In this document: positions 9,709 to 18,011 of the stretch, piece after piece | How the letters are laid out: each line of letters opens with the position of its first letter | Position numbering within the stretch: the stretch's first letter is position 1 | NCBI GenBank assembly: GCA_949840905.1 | Contig: CATKXW010000009.1 | Location: 1-64,000, forward strand | Direction: 5' to 3' | DNA from: an uncultured Eggerthellaceae bacterium | GTDB lineage: Bacteria; Actinomycetota; Coriobacteriia; Coriobacteriales; Eggerthellaceae | Length of the DNA: 64,000 nucleotides | Notes under the pieces: model-generated | What the model saw: only the letters and a program-made list of their open reading frames with translations | The model's database searches: none | Told to the model about the DNA's origin: nothing | Translations under genes and position numbers: made by a program

Positions 9709-10884
9709 GTGTCGTCCTCGATGACCATGATCACGATCGCAGACATCGTGCTGCTCGTTCTGCTGATCGTCGTGCTCGTGGTGGCCCTGATACGCATCCG
9801 ATCGTTGAGCCGACGGATGGAAGGCCTTGAGGAGGATCTCAACAAGGAGCGTAAGCGCATCGCTGAGGTGCAGGCGTTCATCGAGCGGCGCAGCGGTGCG
9901 AACACCCGCCCGGTGCGTGAGCTGCAGCAGCCGATGCCCCAGCGCCCGCGCGAAGAGGATATGGCTCCCCGTGACTTAGGCCAGGCCTACTATCTTGACA
10001 ATGCTCATCGTCCTGACATGGGGCAAGGGGGCGAGCAGGCTCAGCAGATGCAGCGCATGAGGGAGGCTCAGGCACGGCAGCGAGCTTATGCGCAGCAGGC
10101 CGAGCAGCGGGCCGCCCAGGCTCGGGCGGAGCAGGCAGCTCACGAGTACACCCAGCGGCAAGCGCGCATGCAGGCGCAGGCCGAGTTCATCCAGAAGCAG
10201 GCATATATGCAGGCTCAGCAGCAAGCCCAGGCCGATGCCCAAGCGGTCGCTCAGCGTCAGGCGCGGGAGCGCGCCCGGGCGCAGCAGCAGGCGGAGGCTC
10301 AGCGGCGTGCCCAGATGGAGGCCGAGCGCCAGGCTCAGGCCCAGGCACGCGAGCAGCAGCGCATCATCGGTGAGGCTCAAGCTGAGGCGAAGCGACGGGC
10401 CCAAGCGGAAGCTCAGGCGCGGGCCGAGGCGGAGGTGCGTGCGCAGGCAGAGGCGCAGCAGCGTGCTCAAGCCCAGGTGAACGCTCAGGTGCTGGCTCAG
10501 CAGCGGGCGCGCCAGGCCCAGGTGGCACAGCAACCTCAGCAGATGCAGCCCCAACAGACCCAGCACGCCCAGCAAGTCCAGCCCATGCAGCAAGCGCAGC
10601 AGGTCCAGCAGGCTCAACAGGCTCAGCAGGCTCGGCCCATGCAGCCGGTCCCGCAGGCTCAACCTATGCAACAGGCTCAGCAGGCCCAGCCCATGCAGCA
10701 AGCGCGGCAGGTCCAGCCCGTGCAACAGGCTCAGCAGGCCCAAGCGGCCCAGCAGCGCATGGCCCAGCAGCAGGCCCCTATGGCCCAGCAGCAGGCCCCT
10801 ATGGCCCAGCGTGCCGTGCGCCCGACCCAACCGACCATGAGCCCGGCGGGCACCCAGTCCCCGCAACAGGGTTGGGGCAGATAG
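9709..10884 (+). CDS. membrane-anchored Gln/Ala-rich coiled-coil protein of unknown function
   Basis: I do not recognise a family. The GTG start has AATAGGAGC 5-8 nt upstream. Residues about 8-27 (TIADIVLLVLLIVVLVVALI) are a single transmembrane helix, followed by a short charged coil (RRMEGLEEDLNKERKRIAEVQ) and then about 270 residues that are almost entirely Q, A, R, E and M. The first half (to about residue 260) is EAQ/RAQ-rich and should form a long helix. The second half is PMQQAQQ/QAQQ repeats with proline. At the DNA level, CAGCAGGCCCCTATGGCC is tandemly repeated near 10768-10803. It could be a spacer or scaffold like the TolA central domain. Confidence 0.7.
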   Translation: MSSSMTMITIADIVLLVLLIVVLVVALIRIRSLSRRMEGLEEDLNKERKRIAEVQAFIERRSGANTRPVRELQQPMPQRPREEDMAPRDLGQAYYLDNAHRPDMGQGGEQAQQMQRMREAQARQRAYAQQAEQRAAQARAEQAAHEYTQRQARMQAQAEFIQKQAYMQAQQQAQADAQAVAQRQARERARAQQQAEAQRRAQMEAERQAQAQAREQQRIIGEAQAEAKRRAQAEAQARAEAEVRAQAEAQQRAQAQVNAQVLAQQRARQAQVAQQPQQMQPQQTQHAQQVQPMQQAQQVQQAQQAQQARPMQPVPQAQPMQQAQQAQPMQQARQVQPVQQAQQAQAAQQRMAQQQAPMAQQQAPMAQRAVRPTQPTMSPAGTQSPQQGWGR

Positions 10885-10968
10885 CGCCTCTTCTGTGACC
10901 TTCTCGTGAGGCGAAACGAAAAGGTCGCGTTCATCGGATCAGCAGGTTCCCACGACCAAGGAGCACAG

Positions 10969-11832
10969 GTGGAAAGCGACAACGGCGACAAACGACCGAG
11001 ACCGACCTTCCTCGAACGGATCGGCCTGACCAAACGAGAAGCGGTCTCCGAAGAGGAGATCAAGGATATGGTGGCCGACACCCAGGAGCTGCGCGAAGAC
11101 GAGAAGCGCATGATCCATGACATCATCGATCTGTCCGACATGGCGGTGCACGAGATCATGACGCCGCGCGTCGACATGATGCTGGTGGAAGATACCGCCA
11201 CCACTCGCGCGGCTTTGGAGCGCATGCGCGGCACGGGCCATTCGCGACTTCCCGTCTATCATGATGACATCGATGGCGTGGTGGGCATCGTCTACTACAA
11301 AGACCTCATCGGTCCGCTCATGGAGGGCCGCATCGACGAGCCGGTGACGAAGTACATGTACGAGCCCATGTTCGTTCCTGAGACCAAAGACGTGATGCCC
11401 CTGCTCGGCGAGATGCAGGCGGCCCGTCAGCAGATGGCCATCGTGGTGGACGAGTACGGTGGCACCGACGGCTTGATAACCATGGAGGATATCGTGGAGG
11501 AGATCGTAGGCGAGATCCTCGACGAGAGCGACCTGGTGCGCGACGTGATCGCAGATGTGGCGCCAGGCGTGTGGCGCGTCGATGGCCGCTATCCGATCGA
11601 GGATGCGCTGGCTATGGGCTGGCCGGTGGTGGATTCGCCCGAGTACGAGACCTTGGCTGGCTGGCTGATGGACGCGTTCGATTCGGTGCCGAGCCCCGGA
11701 GATGCGGTGACAGTGGGAACGTTCCGTTTCAAAGTGGAGCGCATGCGCCGCTCGCGCATATCGGTGGTGCGCGTGGAGAAGCTGGACGAAGAAGAGACGA
11801 ACGACTCCGAAGAAGCCGTGCCTAACCCCTAG
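10969..11832 (+). CDS. CBS-pair/CorC-domain protein (hemolysin C/CorC-like)
   Basis: A 287-residue soluble protein with a CBS-domain pair (IMTPRVDMMLVEDTATTRAALERM...GIVYYKDLIGPL and KYMYEPMFVPETKDVMPLL...VVDEYGGTDGLITMEDIVEEIVGEI) and a C-terminal CorC_HlyC domain (YPIEDALAMGWP...ETLAGWLMDAF...FRFKVERMRRSRI). The DUF21 membrane domain found in CNNM/CorB transporters is absent, so it is of the cytoplasmic CorC kind linked to magnesium/cobalt efflux. GTG 10969 is preferred: AAGGAG lies 5 nt upstream. No DUF21 partner is in the window. Confidence 0.85.
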   Translation: MESDNGDKRPRPTFLERIGLTKREAVSEEEIKDMVADTQELREDEKRMIHDIIDLSDMAVHEIMTPRVDMMLVEDTATTRAALERMRGTGHSRLPVYHDDIDGVVGIVYYKDLIGPLMEGRIDEPVTKYMYEPMFVPETKDVMPLLGEMQAARQQMAIVVDEYGGTDGLITMEDIVEEIVGEILDESDLVRDVIADVAPGVWRVDGRYPIEDALAMGWPVVDSPEYETLAGWLMDAFDSVPSPGDAVTVGTFRFKVERMRRSRISVVRVEKLDEEETNDSEEAVPNP

Positions 11833-11854
11833 GCAGACCTTCATGAAGAGCGCT

Positions 11855-11886
11855 GTGGGCCCCCTCGACAGATAGAGGGGTCCCAC
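11855..11886 (+). terminator. strong hairpin after the CorC gene
   Basis: GTGGGCCCCCTC (from 11855) pairs with GAGGGGTCCCAC (to 11886) around an 8-base loop, giving a near-perfect 12-bp stem. A short TTTT follows 9 nt later. It probably terminates the CorC transcript. Confidence 0.55.
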
Positions 11887-11996
11887 GAGCTCGATTTTGC
11901 GCTATCATGTTCTGACCGCAAAAATCGCAGACGATGTTATTCAAACGCTCTCCAAACACCGAACCATTCGCGATCGTCGTTGCTGCGTGACCGTAT

Positions 11997-12875
11997 ATGA
12001 AGGAGAGCAGTTCCTCAGCCGTGTCCGTTACGAAGTCCATATCGCTCCGCTCGGTGCTGTTTCGCGCCGTCATGGCCATCGCTCTGACAGCGATCGCCTG
12101 CGCATGCGTGACCTTCGGCCTTGAATTCGCTTCGGCTGAGGGAACACCTCAGGGCGGTTCTGGCACCTTCGGTTTCGCTGCGGTGCCTGAAGCTCAGATC
12201 CTCCACGCGGCAAACGATGAGCCCGCTGCCGAAGAACCCACTGACACCGCCGATGTGGAAGCGGTCGACCACGCCACCGCTGACACGGCCATCGACGGTT
12301 TCTTCGGCCAGGGCATCACGGAGAGCTTCGTGCTGGAGACCACCGTGCAGCGTGATATCTCGGCCAGCATCGAGTTCATCGAGTCGGAAGAGGAAGTGCG
12401 TCGCTTCGAAGAGCAACAGCGCGAGCAGTCCCATATCGCAGAGGTGAATCAGAAGAAGGGCCTCTCCTACGCCAATGGCGGCATCGGCGTCTACGATGTC
12501 GACTTCTCCTGTGGTCGTGATGAGTTCGTCACTACGTGGACTGCCCGCATCAACGAATACCTGAGCGGATCGCCGCTGGCAGGCTATGGTTCGGTGTTCG
12601 CCGAGGCTGCTTGGCAATACGGCGTCGATCCGCGCTGGTCGCCCGCCATCTCGAACACCGAGAGCACCAAGGGCCGCAACTGCTTCGCCGCCCATAACGC
12701 TTGGGGCTGGACCGGTGGCAGCTGGTCGAACTGGGCTGCCGCTATCAACACCCATGTGGCTGGCCTCGCCGAGATATACGGCTACACCATCAGCTATGCC
12801 AACGCTGAGCGGTATTGCCCGCCCAATGCGGCGAACTGGTATAGCGATACGCTGAACGAGATGCAGAAGATATAA
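11997..12875 (+). CDS. secreted lysozyme/glucosaminidase-like protein
   Basis: A 292-residue exported protein. Residues about 18-45 are a signal peptide (RSVLFRAVMAIALTAIACACVTFGLEFASA), followed by a roughly 110-residue low-complexity acidic spacer. The C-terminal 120 residues resemble the Bax/glucosaminidase or lytic-transglycosylase fold: YGSVFAEAAWQYGVDPRWSPAISNTESTKGRNCF with a candidate catalytic Glu in the NTES motif, then HNAWGWTGGSWSNW and AEIYGYTIS. It probably trims peptidoglycan. A 5' leader of about 85 nt follows a possible -10 (TATCAT, 11903-11908). The ATG lacks a good ribosome site and AAGGAG lies inside the ORF, so the start is uncertain. Confidence 0.7.
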   Translation: MKESSSSAVSVTKSISLRSVLFRAVMAIALTAIACACVTFGLEFASAEGTPQGGSGTFGFAAVPEAQILHAANDEPAAEEPTDTADVEAVDHATADTAIDGFFGQGITESFVLETTVQRDISASIEFIESEEEVRRFEEQQREQSHIAEVNQKKGLSYANGGIGVYDVDFSCGRDEFVTTWTARINEYLSGSPLAGYGSVFAEAAWQYGVDPRWSPAISNTESTKGRNCFAAHNAWGWTGGSWSNWAAAINTHVAGLAEIYGYTISYANAERYCPPNAANWYSDTLNEMQKI

Positions 12876-12879
12876 GACC

Positions 12880-13542
12880 ATGAGCAATGTCATCGTGGTA
12901 GGGTGCGGGCGTGTGGGCTCTCAGCTCGCGAACATGCTCTCCGACAACGGCAACAACGTGTGCGTCATCGACCGCGATCCTGACTCTTTCGCCAATCTTG
13001 GTCGCAACTTCAATGGCACCACGGTGCAGGGCGTCGGCTTCGATGAGGATGTGCTCATGCGGGCCGGGGTGGACGAGTGCGACGTGCTGGCCGCCGTGAC
13101 CCAATTCGATAATGCGAACCTCATGTGCGCTGAAGTGGCCAATCGTCTGTTCGACGTGCCCCATGTGATAGCGCGCCTCTACAATCCCGATCATGAGAAG
13201 ACCTATCTACAGCTGGGCATCGACTATGTATGCGGCACCTCTTTGGTGGCTGAAGAGGTGTTCTCGAAGGTGCTGTCGGGCTATGGCTCGCACATCGACA
13301 CCTTCGGTGACTGCGAGATACTGGAGTTCGCTCTCGATCTGTCGAGCAGGGAAGACGCCCGTGCTATCCGCGTGTTCGAGCTCGAGCGCGACCACGAGGT
13401 GCGCATCGTCGCATTCGAGCGCAGTGACGGGTCCACTTCGTCGATACCCACGGCCGACTCGGTGCTCTACAACGGGGATCGGGTGCTCGCCTGCGTGCGC
13501 CATGATGCCATCGAGGCGTTCTCTCGCTATATCCAGGACTGA
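12880..13542 (+). CDS. TrkA-family K+ uptake regulatory protein, copy 1
   Basis: A 220-residue cytoplasmic RCK protein that gates Trk/Ktr potassium channels in response to nucleotides. The Rossmann nucleotide site is clear (NVIVVGCGRVGSQLANMLSDNG, then VCVIDRDPDSF and QGVGFDEDVLMRAGVDECD), followed by a TrkA_C domain (AIRVFELERDHEVRIVAF...VLYNGDRVLACV). It starts 4 bases after the preceding stop and is followed 24 bases later by a second TrkA. No TrkH/KtrB channel gene is in the window. Confidence 0.88.
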   Translation: MSNVIVVGCGRVGSQLANMLSDNGNNVCVIDRDPDSFANLGRNFNGTTVQGVGFDEDVLMRAGVDECDVLAAVTQFDNANLMCAEVANRLFDVPHVIARLYNPDHEKTYLQLGIDYVCGTSLVAEEVFSKVLSGYGSHIDTFGDCEILEFALDLSSREDARAIRVFELERDHEVRIVAFERSDGSTSSIPTADSVLYNGDRVLACVRHDAIEAFSRYIQD

Positions 13543-13566
13543 TGCTGTGGGAGAGGGGAGCCTGCA

Positions 13567-14238
13567 ATGTATGTGGTGATAGCCGGCGGTGGCAAGATCG
13601 GCTCCTACCTGGCCACGGTGCTCCTGGCTGGCGGCAACGAGGTGGCCGTCATCGAGGAGAACCTCAAGACCGCCGACAAGCTGTCGGTGGAGTTCGAGGG
13701 CGAGTACCTGGTCATCCGCGGTGACGGGTGCGATTCTCGCTTCCAAGAAGACGCCGGCATCCGCAAGGCCGATGCCTTCGTGGCGGCCACAGGCAAAGAC
13801 GACACGAACCTGGTGTCGTGCGAGGTGGCCCAGCGCGTGTTCCACGTGCCGCGCTGCATCGCTCGCGTGAACAACCCGCGCAATATCCGCATCTTCCGCG
13901 AGGTGGGCATCGAATGCGTATCGGCAACCACGCTCATCGCGAACATGATCGAAGAAGAGGCCGTGTTCGGCTCGGTGTCGGTGGCGTCGTCGCTGAACGA
14001 TGGCAACGTGTCGCTGTCGGAGATGACGGTGCCGCGCATGCGCCATCATCGCGAAGAAGAGGGGGTGCTCGTCGATGACGTGCCCATGCCAGAAGGCACC
14101 CTCATCGCGGCGGTATCCACCAAAGACGGCATCGAGGTGACGGGGCAGGATACCCGTCTGTTCCCCGGAGATACGGCCATCGTGGTAGCCGATAACGACA
14201 AGCTCGACGAAGTGAGAGGCGTGTTCCGCGGCCTGTGA
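13567..14238 (+). CDS. TrkA-family K+ uptake regulatory protein, copy 2
   Basis: A second RCK protein, 223 residues, with its own Rossmann site (MYVVIAGGGKIGSYLATVLLAGG, VAVIEENLKTADKL, IRGDGCDSRFQEDAGIRKAD) and C-terminal TrkA_C domain (EGTLIAAVSTKDGIEVTGQDTRLFPGDTAIVV). The pair is divergent enough that the two are not a recent duplication. Two separate single-module TrkA proteins in tandem may assemble as a heteromeric ring, replacing the two-module TrkA of Enterobacteria. GAGGGGAG precedes the ATG. Confidence 0.88.
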   Translation: MYVVIAGGGKIGSYLATVLLAGGNEVAVIEENLKTADKLSVEFEGEYLVIRGDGCDSRFQEDAGIRKADAFVAATGKDDTNLVSCEVAQRVFHVPRCIARVNNPRNIRIFREVGIECVSATTLIANMIEEEAVFGSVSVASSLNDGNVSLSEMTVPRMRHHREEEGVLVDDVPMPEGTLIAAVSTKDGIEVTGQDTRLFPGDTAIVVADNDKLDEVRGVFRGL

Positions 14239-14281
14239 GCTACGGTGCTCTTCACGCCGCCAAGACGAAAGGACGCTGGTT

Positions 14282-15625
14282 ATGATCGAACGCTATACTC
14301 GCGAGGCCATGGGGAAGATATGGGATCTACAGAACAAGTTCGACATCTGGCAAGAGATAGAGGTGTTAGCCTGTGAGGCCCAAGCGGAGCTGGGACAAGC
14401 CGGCATCACGCGCGAAGAGGCGCGATGGATCCGCGACCACGCTGCTTGCACCGCCGAGCGCATCGCCGAGATAGAGGCCGTCACCAACCATGATGTGATC
14501 GCCTTCACCACCAACCTGGCCGAGTCCATCGATGCCGAGGTGCCCGAGGGCGCCGAGCCGCCGAGCCGCTGGGTGCACTACGGCATGACCTCCTCGGATC
14601 TAGGCGATACGGCCCTGAGCTATCAGATCACCCAGGCGTGCGACATCATCTTGGAGGACATCGCGAAGTTGGGGGAGACCTGCAAGCGCCGTGCCTTGGA
14701 GTTCAAAGACGTGCTGTGCGTGGGCCGCACCCATGGCATCCATGCGGAGCCCATGACCTTGGGCATGAAGTTCGGCAGCTGGGCCTGGGCGTTGAAGCGC
14801 GCGCAGACGCGCATGGAACAGGCCCGCGAAGTGGCCGCCACCGGCGCTATCTCGGGCGCGGTGGGCACCTACTCCTCCATCGATCCGTTCGTGGAGCAGT
14901 ACGTATGCGAAAAGCTCGGCCTGACTCCCGACCCCCTGTCCACCCAGGTGCTCGCTCGCGACCGCCATGCGCAGGTGATGAGCGCTCTGGCTGTGTGCGC
15001 CGCCACTTTGGAGTCCATCGCATTGCAGGTGCGTCTGTTGCAGCAGTCCGATGTGATCGAAGCAGAAGAGCCGTTCACCAAGGGCCAGAAGGGCTCCTCG
15101 GCCATGCCTCATAAGCGCAACCCCATCACTGCCGAGCGCGTGTGCGGTCTTGCCCGTGTGGTGAAGGCGAACGCGCAGGTGGCTTTCGATGATGTGGCCT
15201 TGTGGTACGAGCGCGACATCTCCCACTCTGGTGCCGAGCGTGTGACGCTAGCGGACAGCTTCATCGCCCTGGATTATATGTTCGCTAAGATGCAGTGGAT
15301 GCTCGATGGGCTGCAGGTGTATCCTGCCAAGATGGAGCACGACCTATGGCGCACCCGCGGCCTCATCTTCAGCAGCAAGGTGCTGTTAGCCTTGGTCGAC
15401 ACGGGCATGAGCCGCGAGGATGCGTACGTCATCGTACAGCGCAACGCCATGAAGGTGTGGGAGGATATCCAGAACGCTATCGATGGCCCCAGCTATCGCG
15501 AACGCCTCGAAGCCGACCCCGATTGCCCCCTCACCTCCGAACAGCTCGATGCCATCTTCGACCCATGGGCCTTCCTCACCCGCATAGACGTGGTCTTCGA
15601 TCGCTTAGGAGATCTGGAGTTCTAG
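14282..15625 (+). CDS. purB: adenylosuccinate lyase
   Basis: PurB performs two fumarate-releasing steps of purine synthesis (SAICAR to AICAR, adenylosuccinate to AMP). The 447 residues contain TSSDLGDTA, GRTHGIHAEPMTLGMKFGSW with the catalytic His, VGTYSSIDPF, and the fumarase/aspartase signature GSSAMPHKRNPITAE with the mobile catalytic Ser loop. The start ATG has GAAAGGACG upstream. It is followed by a very strong hairpin (15654-15683). Confidence 0.96.
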   Translation: MIERYTREAMGKIWDLQNKFDIWQEIEVLACEAQAELGQAGITREEARWIRDHAACTAERIAEIEAVTNHDVIAFTTNLAESIDAEVPEGAEPPSRWVHYGMTSSDLGDTALSYQITQACDIILEDIAKLGETCKRRALEFKDVLCVGRTHGIHAEPMTLGMKFGSWAWALKRAQTRMEQAREVAATGAISGAVGTYSSIDPFVEQYVCEKLGLTPDPLSTQVLARDRHAQVMSALAVCAATLESIALQVRLLQQSDVIEAEEPFTKGQKGSSAMPHKRNPITAERVCGLARVVKANAQVAFDDVALWYERDISHSGAERVTLADSFIALDYMFAKMQWMLDGLQVYPAKMEHDLWRTRGLIFSSKVLLALVDTGMSREDAYVIVQRNAMKVWEDIQNAIDGPSYRERLEADPDCPLTSEQLDAIFDPWAFLTRIDVVFDRLGDLEF

Positions 15626-15653
15626 CTGGTCTTTGAAGGAGAGGGCGACCATC

Positions 15654-15683
15654 AGAGGGCGCGAGCACGAGCTCGCGCCCTCT
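15654..15683 (+). terminator. bidirectional terminator between purB and the AlbA_2 gene
   Basis: AGAGGGCGCGAGC (15654-15666), loop ACGA, GCTCGCGCCCTCT (15671-15683): a perfect 13-bp stem between two convergent genes. The T run is weak (TCTTCGCGTGTT). Confidence 0.7.
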
Positions 15684-15704
15684 TCGCGTGTTGAGGGACC
15701 CTCT

Positions 15705-17087
15705 TTAGGGAAGGTGATAGCGCCGCTGTCTTCCTTTGCCGCGGGCTACCAAGAGCCCCTTTTCTACTAGATCGTGTATGATGCGCTGCGCGGTTCGGGA
15801 GGATCGTCCGTTTGTTACGAGCTCTGCCGTGCGAAGCCCCTCGGGACGTTCGGCGAGCTTCAGGATGTTCGCGATCGTGTCGTCTGGATCAGCTGTTGTC
15901 CCCGGGGGTTCTTCCGTTGCTGGTTGGGTGGGAACGAAAGCCTTGAACACGATCCCTTCCTCTAGCTCGGGCTCGCGGCCAGTGTAAAGATGAGAACATC
16001 TGAATATCTCGCGCGTTCCGCTTCCGAGTTCTTCTGCGAGGCCTATATGGCAGAAGAACGAAGAAAGAGTAGGGTTCTTCGGCAGTGGGGCGAAGGCATC
16101 GGGCTCTAAGGGGCCCTCGAAGGAGGCGCGGCTCGCATTCTCGGTATGGATGCCCATGGGGTCTATGATCACCTTGGCGGGAGAAGGGCTTGTGAACTCC
16201 CGATGGATCAAGCAATTGATCATCAATTCGCGAATGATGATATCGCGAGGGCTGATCGCCTGATCCCCTTCTAGTAAGAACCGATCGGGAAGATGTTTTC
16301 GGCAAAAGCTAGCGAGCAGCGTATAGGCGTCCATGAGATTCGTCGTGATGGTGAGTCTGTCGTCATATCTGTCCTTGTCTGCGATGCGAGCAATGGCGTC
16401 GGTCTTATAAGTGGGACAGACAGAGCGTATGACCTCGTCTTTTCCGAGAGCGAGAACCGCGGCGAGAGTATAGCCCCTTTTTCCGGTCGTATAGTCCTTT
16501 CCGAAGAGTCCGGCCGACTCGAGAAGTTCTAAGTCGGTCATCTTCTGCCAAGGATGATCCTTGCGTTTGATCCGAGCGAGCTTTCGCGCTTCATCGATGA
16601 GGTCAGCGCGAAGATCTTCAGCAGATACGTGCTCTATAACGCGCCGTTCGGTGAATATGCCTTGCTTTCTTATGTAGAGCTCAGCGAGCGGTATGCTCCC
16701 GCGCATGACCGTGTCGCTATCTGCTTTGCGAATGTAGACCTTTCCTTTAAAGCTATGAACTTGCGGGCTATTCGGTACGGTGATCTTGACCACCTGTCTG
16801 CCCCCGGTGTCGATATGCTCAAAGCCGATCGCTATGGGGATGTCGAAGGTGTTTGGGTTGTTGATCACATTATGGATATTGCGCATGATAGGAAGGACCT
16901 TGGTCGCTTCGATCCCGCGGACGACCCCATCATCCTCGACACCAAGAAAGATAGTGCCGCCGAAGCCATTAGCGAAAGAGCATATCGTTTCGAAGATATC
17001 GCTCCCGGGGTTGTTGCTGCAGCGTTTGAACTCAACGTATTCATTTTCTCCCATGGTGAGCACTTGCTGGAGTTCGTCTATATTCAT
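15705..17087 (-). CDS. ATP-binding Schlafen/AlbA_2-domain protein with C-terminal winged helix
   Basis: A 460-residue protein of the COG2865 type. The N-terminal AlbA_2 (Schlafen-like) domain shows ENEYVEFKRC and ETICSFANGFGGTIFLGVEDDGVVRG. A middle GHKL/HATPase_c_4-like region has DIIIRELMINCLIHREF, IDPMGIHTENASRASFEG and GLAEELGSGTREIFR. The last 60 residues form a predicted winged helix (AELVTNGRSSRTAQRIIHDLVEKGLLVARGKGRQRRYHL). A regulatory or defence-linked role is possible, but none is proven for the family. The ATG at 17087 has AGGTGGGGG upstream. GC content is lower than in neighbouring genes, suggesting acquisition. An iterated repeat lies directly in its promoter region. Confidence 0.85.
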   Translation of the reverse strand: MNIDELQQVLTMGENEYVEFKRCSNNPGSDIFETICSFANGFGGTIFLGVEDDGVVRGIEATKVLPIMRNIHNVINNPNTFDIPIAIGFEHIDTGGRQVVKITVPNSPQVHSFKGKVYIRKADSDTVMRGSIPLAELYIRKQGIFTERRVIEHVSAEDLRADLIDEARKLARIKRKDHPWQKMTDLELLESAGLFGKDYTTGKRGYTLAAVLALGKDEVIRSVCPTYKTDAIARIADKDRYDDRLTITTNLMDAYTLLASFCRKHLPDRFLLEGDQAISPRDIIIRELMINCLIHREFTSPSPAKVIIDPMGIHTENASRASFEGPLEPDAFAPLPKNPTLSSFFCHIGLAEELGSGTREIFRCSHLYTGREPELEEGIVFKAFVPTQPATEEPPGTTADPDDTIANILKLAERPEGLRTAELVTNGRSSRTAQRIIHDLVEKGLLVARGKGRQRRYHLP

Positions 17088-17110
17088 GAATCCCCCACCT
17101 TCTCTAGGCC

Positions 17111-17192
17111 ATGGCGCGATTATGGCGCGATTATGGCGCGATCGGCGCGATTATGGCGCGATTGGCGCGATTATGGCGCGATTGGCGCGATA
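17111..17192. repeat. eight-copy GGCGCGAT tandem array before the AlbA_2 gene
   Basis: Units are 11, 11, 11, 9, 11, 9, 11 and 9 bp: ATGGCGCGATT three times (the third ends in C), then GGCGCGATT alternating with ATGGCGCGATT. Read on the gene's strand this is (AT)AATCGCGCC repeated, ending 24 bp before the ATG. The junctions create CATAAT, which is -10-like, so the array may overlap the promoter. It looks like a multi-site operator, plausibly for the wHTH protein it precedes. Confidence 0.85.
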
Positions 17193-17265
17193 CTGAAGCG
17201 GAAGAGCGCTGGAGCTTGCGGCATTTTTGGTTAATTGCCATCCGAAGCGCATTTTCGAGGTTGCG

Positions 17266-17350
17266 CTTAGTCTGTCATAGCCCCATGGAGAATCTTCACG
17301 TTGACGATGTAGCATCAGGGCAGCGTCCTTCTCCTCGGGCGAGGAAGGAG
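17266..17350. repeat. 85-bp imperfect direct repeat, left copy
   Basis: The segment beginning CTTAGTCTGTC and ending GGGCGAGGAAG aligns without gaps to 22662-22746, with about 16 mismatches, mostly transitions. The two copies bracket the IS30 remnant and the large surface-protein gene. Confidence 0.8.
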
Positions 17351-17360
17351 GGACCATCAC

Positions 17361-17597
17361 GTGGAGCTGCGCAAGATCCTGCCCAAGGGCACGAGCTTCG
17401 AGGGCCTCGACCCGCACGTCCTCGCCGAGATATGCTCCCATGTCAATTCGACGGTGAGGCGCGGATGCGGTGATGCCGCCCCCTTCGACCTGGCGGCACT
17501 CATGTTCCCGCCGTATCTGTTCGAGAACCTGGGGCTGCGCCGCGTCCCGCCTGAAGATGCGATCGCAGCCCCCAACATCCTGTATCGCCCCGAGTAG
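17361..17597 (+). pseudogene. IS30-family transposase, C-terminal remnant
   Basis: The 78-residue frame reads ELRKILPKGTSFEGLDPHVL...ICSHVNSTVRRGCGDAAPFDLAAL...LFENLGLRRVPPEDAIAAPNIL. It matches the tail of IS30-type transposases, which have (L)RKFLPKGTSF, then HINSTPRKSLG-like and GLE.I.PDEV segments. The DDE catalytic core and N-terminal HTH are absent, so the element is dead. No terminal inverted repeats were identified. It shows that the region between purB and the surface-protein gene has received mobile DNA. Confidence 0.75.
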
Positions 17598-18011
17598 GGG
17601 ACGCTGCAGGAAGCTACATCATCCGCCCGTTCCGAGGAGAAGCTGCGCGACGATACCGATTCATCTTCCTGCTTCGTGCGTAAGTCTGACAGAGGGCATG
17701 CGCGAGGCCTGCGTCAGCATGCCCTGGAACGCCCCCTTTTGCGCTTGGGCTGTCGCAACTCGGCGATATCGAGACTCCGAAGATGCGTTCGTGCGCCGAA
17801 TCCGTGCGGTAGAGCTGCGGCTCTGCACTTCGTTTGGCAGTATGGCTCTTGCCCTGGCGATCAACCCCTTGGAGGGGATTGCTAAAGGAGGGTGCTCGGT
17901 GGCGCACAAAAAACACACGGGGATGTTTAAACGGGGATTTTCTGGCATTCTGAGGAACGGGGCCCGTGATGGCGTTTGAAGTAGGTTCGCACGTCTGCTA
18001 TATTCCGGAAT
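17598..18011. other. non-coding accessory stretch
   Basis: No convincing gene was found over about 410 bp; frames are interrupted or of shadow type. TGGCATTC near 17952 is complementary to GAATGCCA at 18008-18015, and GATGTTT near 17930 echoes the arm of the inverted repeat that follows. The stretch may therefore be a decayed part of the same structured element or of the IS30 insertion. Confidence 0.4.

Noticed and set aside
17111-17192. Short tandem repeats that could be taken for a CRISPR array or plasmid iterons
   Set aside because: Units of 9-11 bp are contiguous with no spacers and no cas genes, and there is no replication initiator gene nearby. Position in a promoter favours an operator.
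17470-17979. 169-codon plus-strand frame after the IS30 remnant
   Set aside because: It begins inside the transposase remnant in another frame and has Arg/Ser/Cys-rich shadow composition; no motif supports it.
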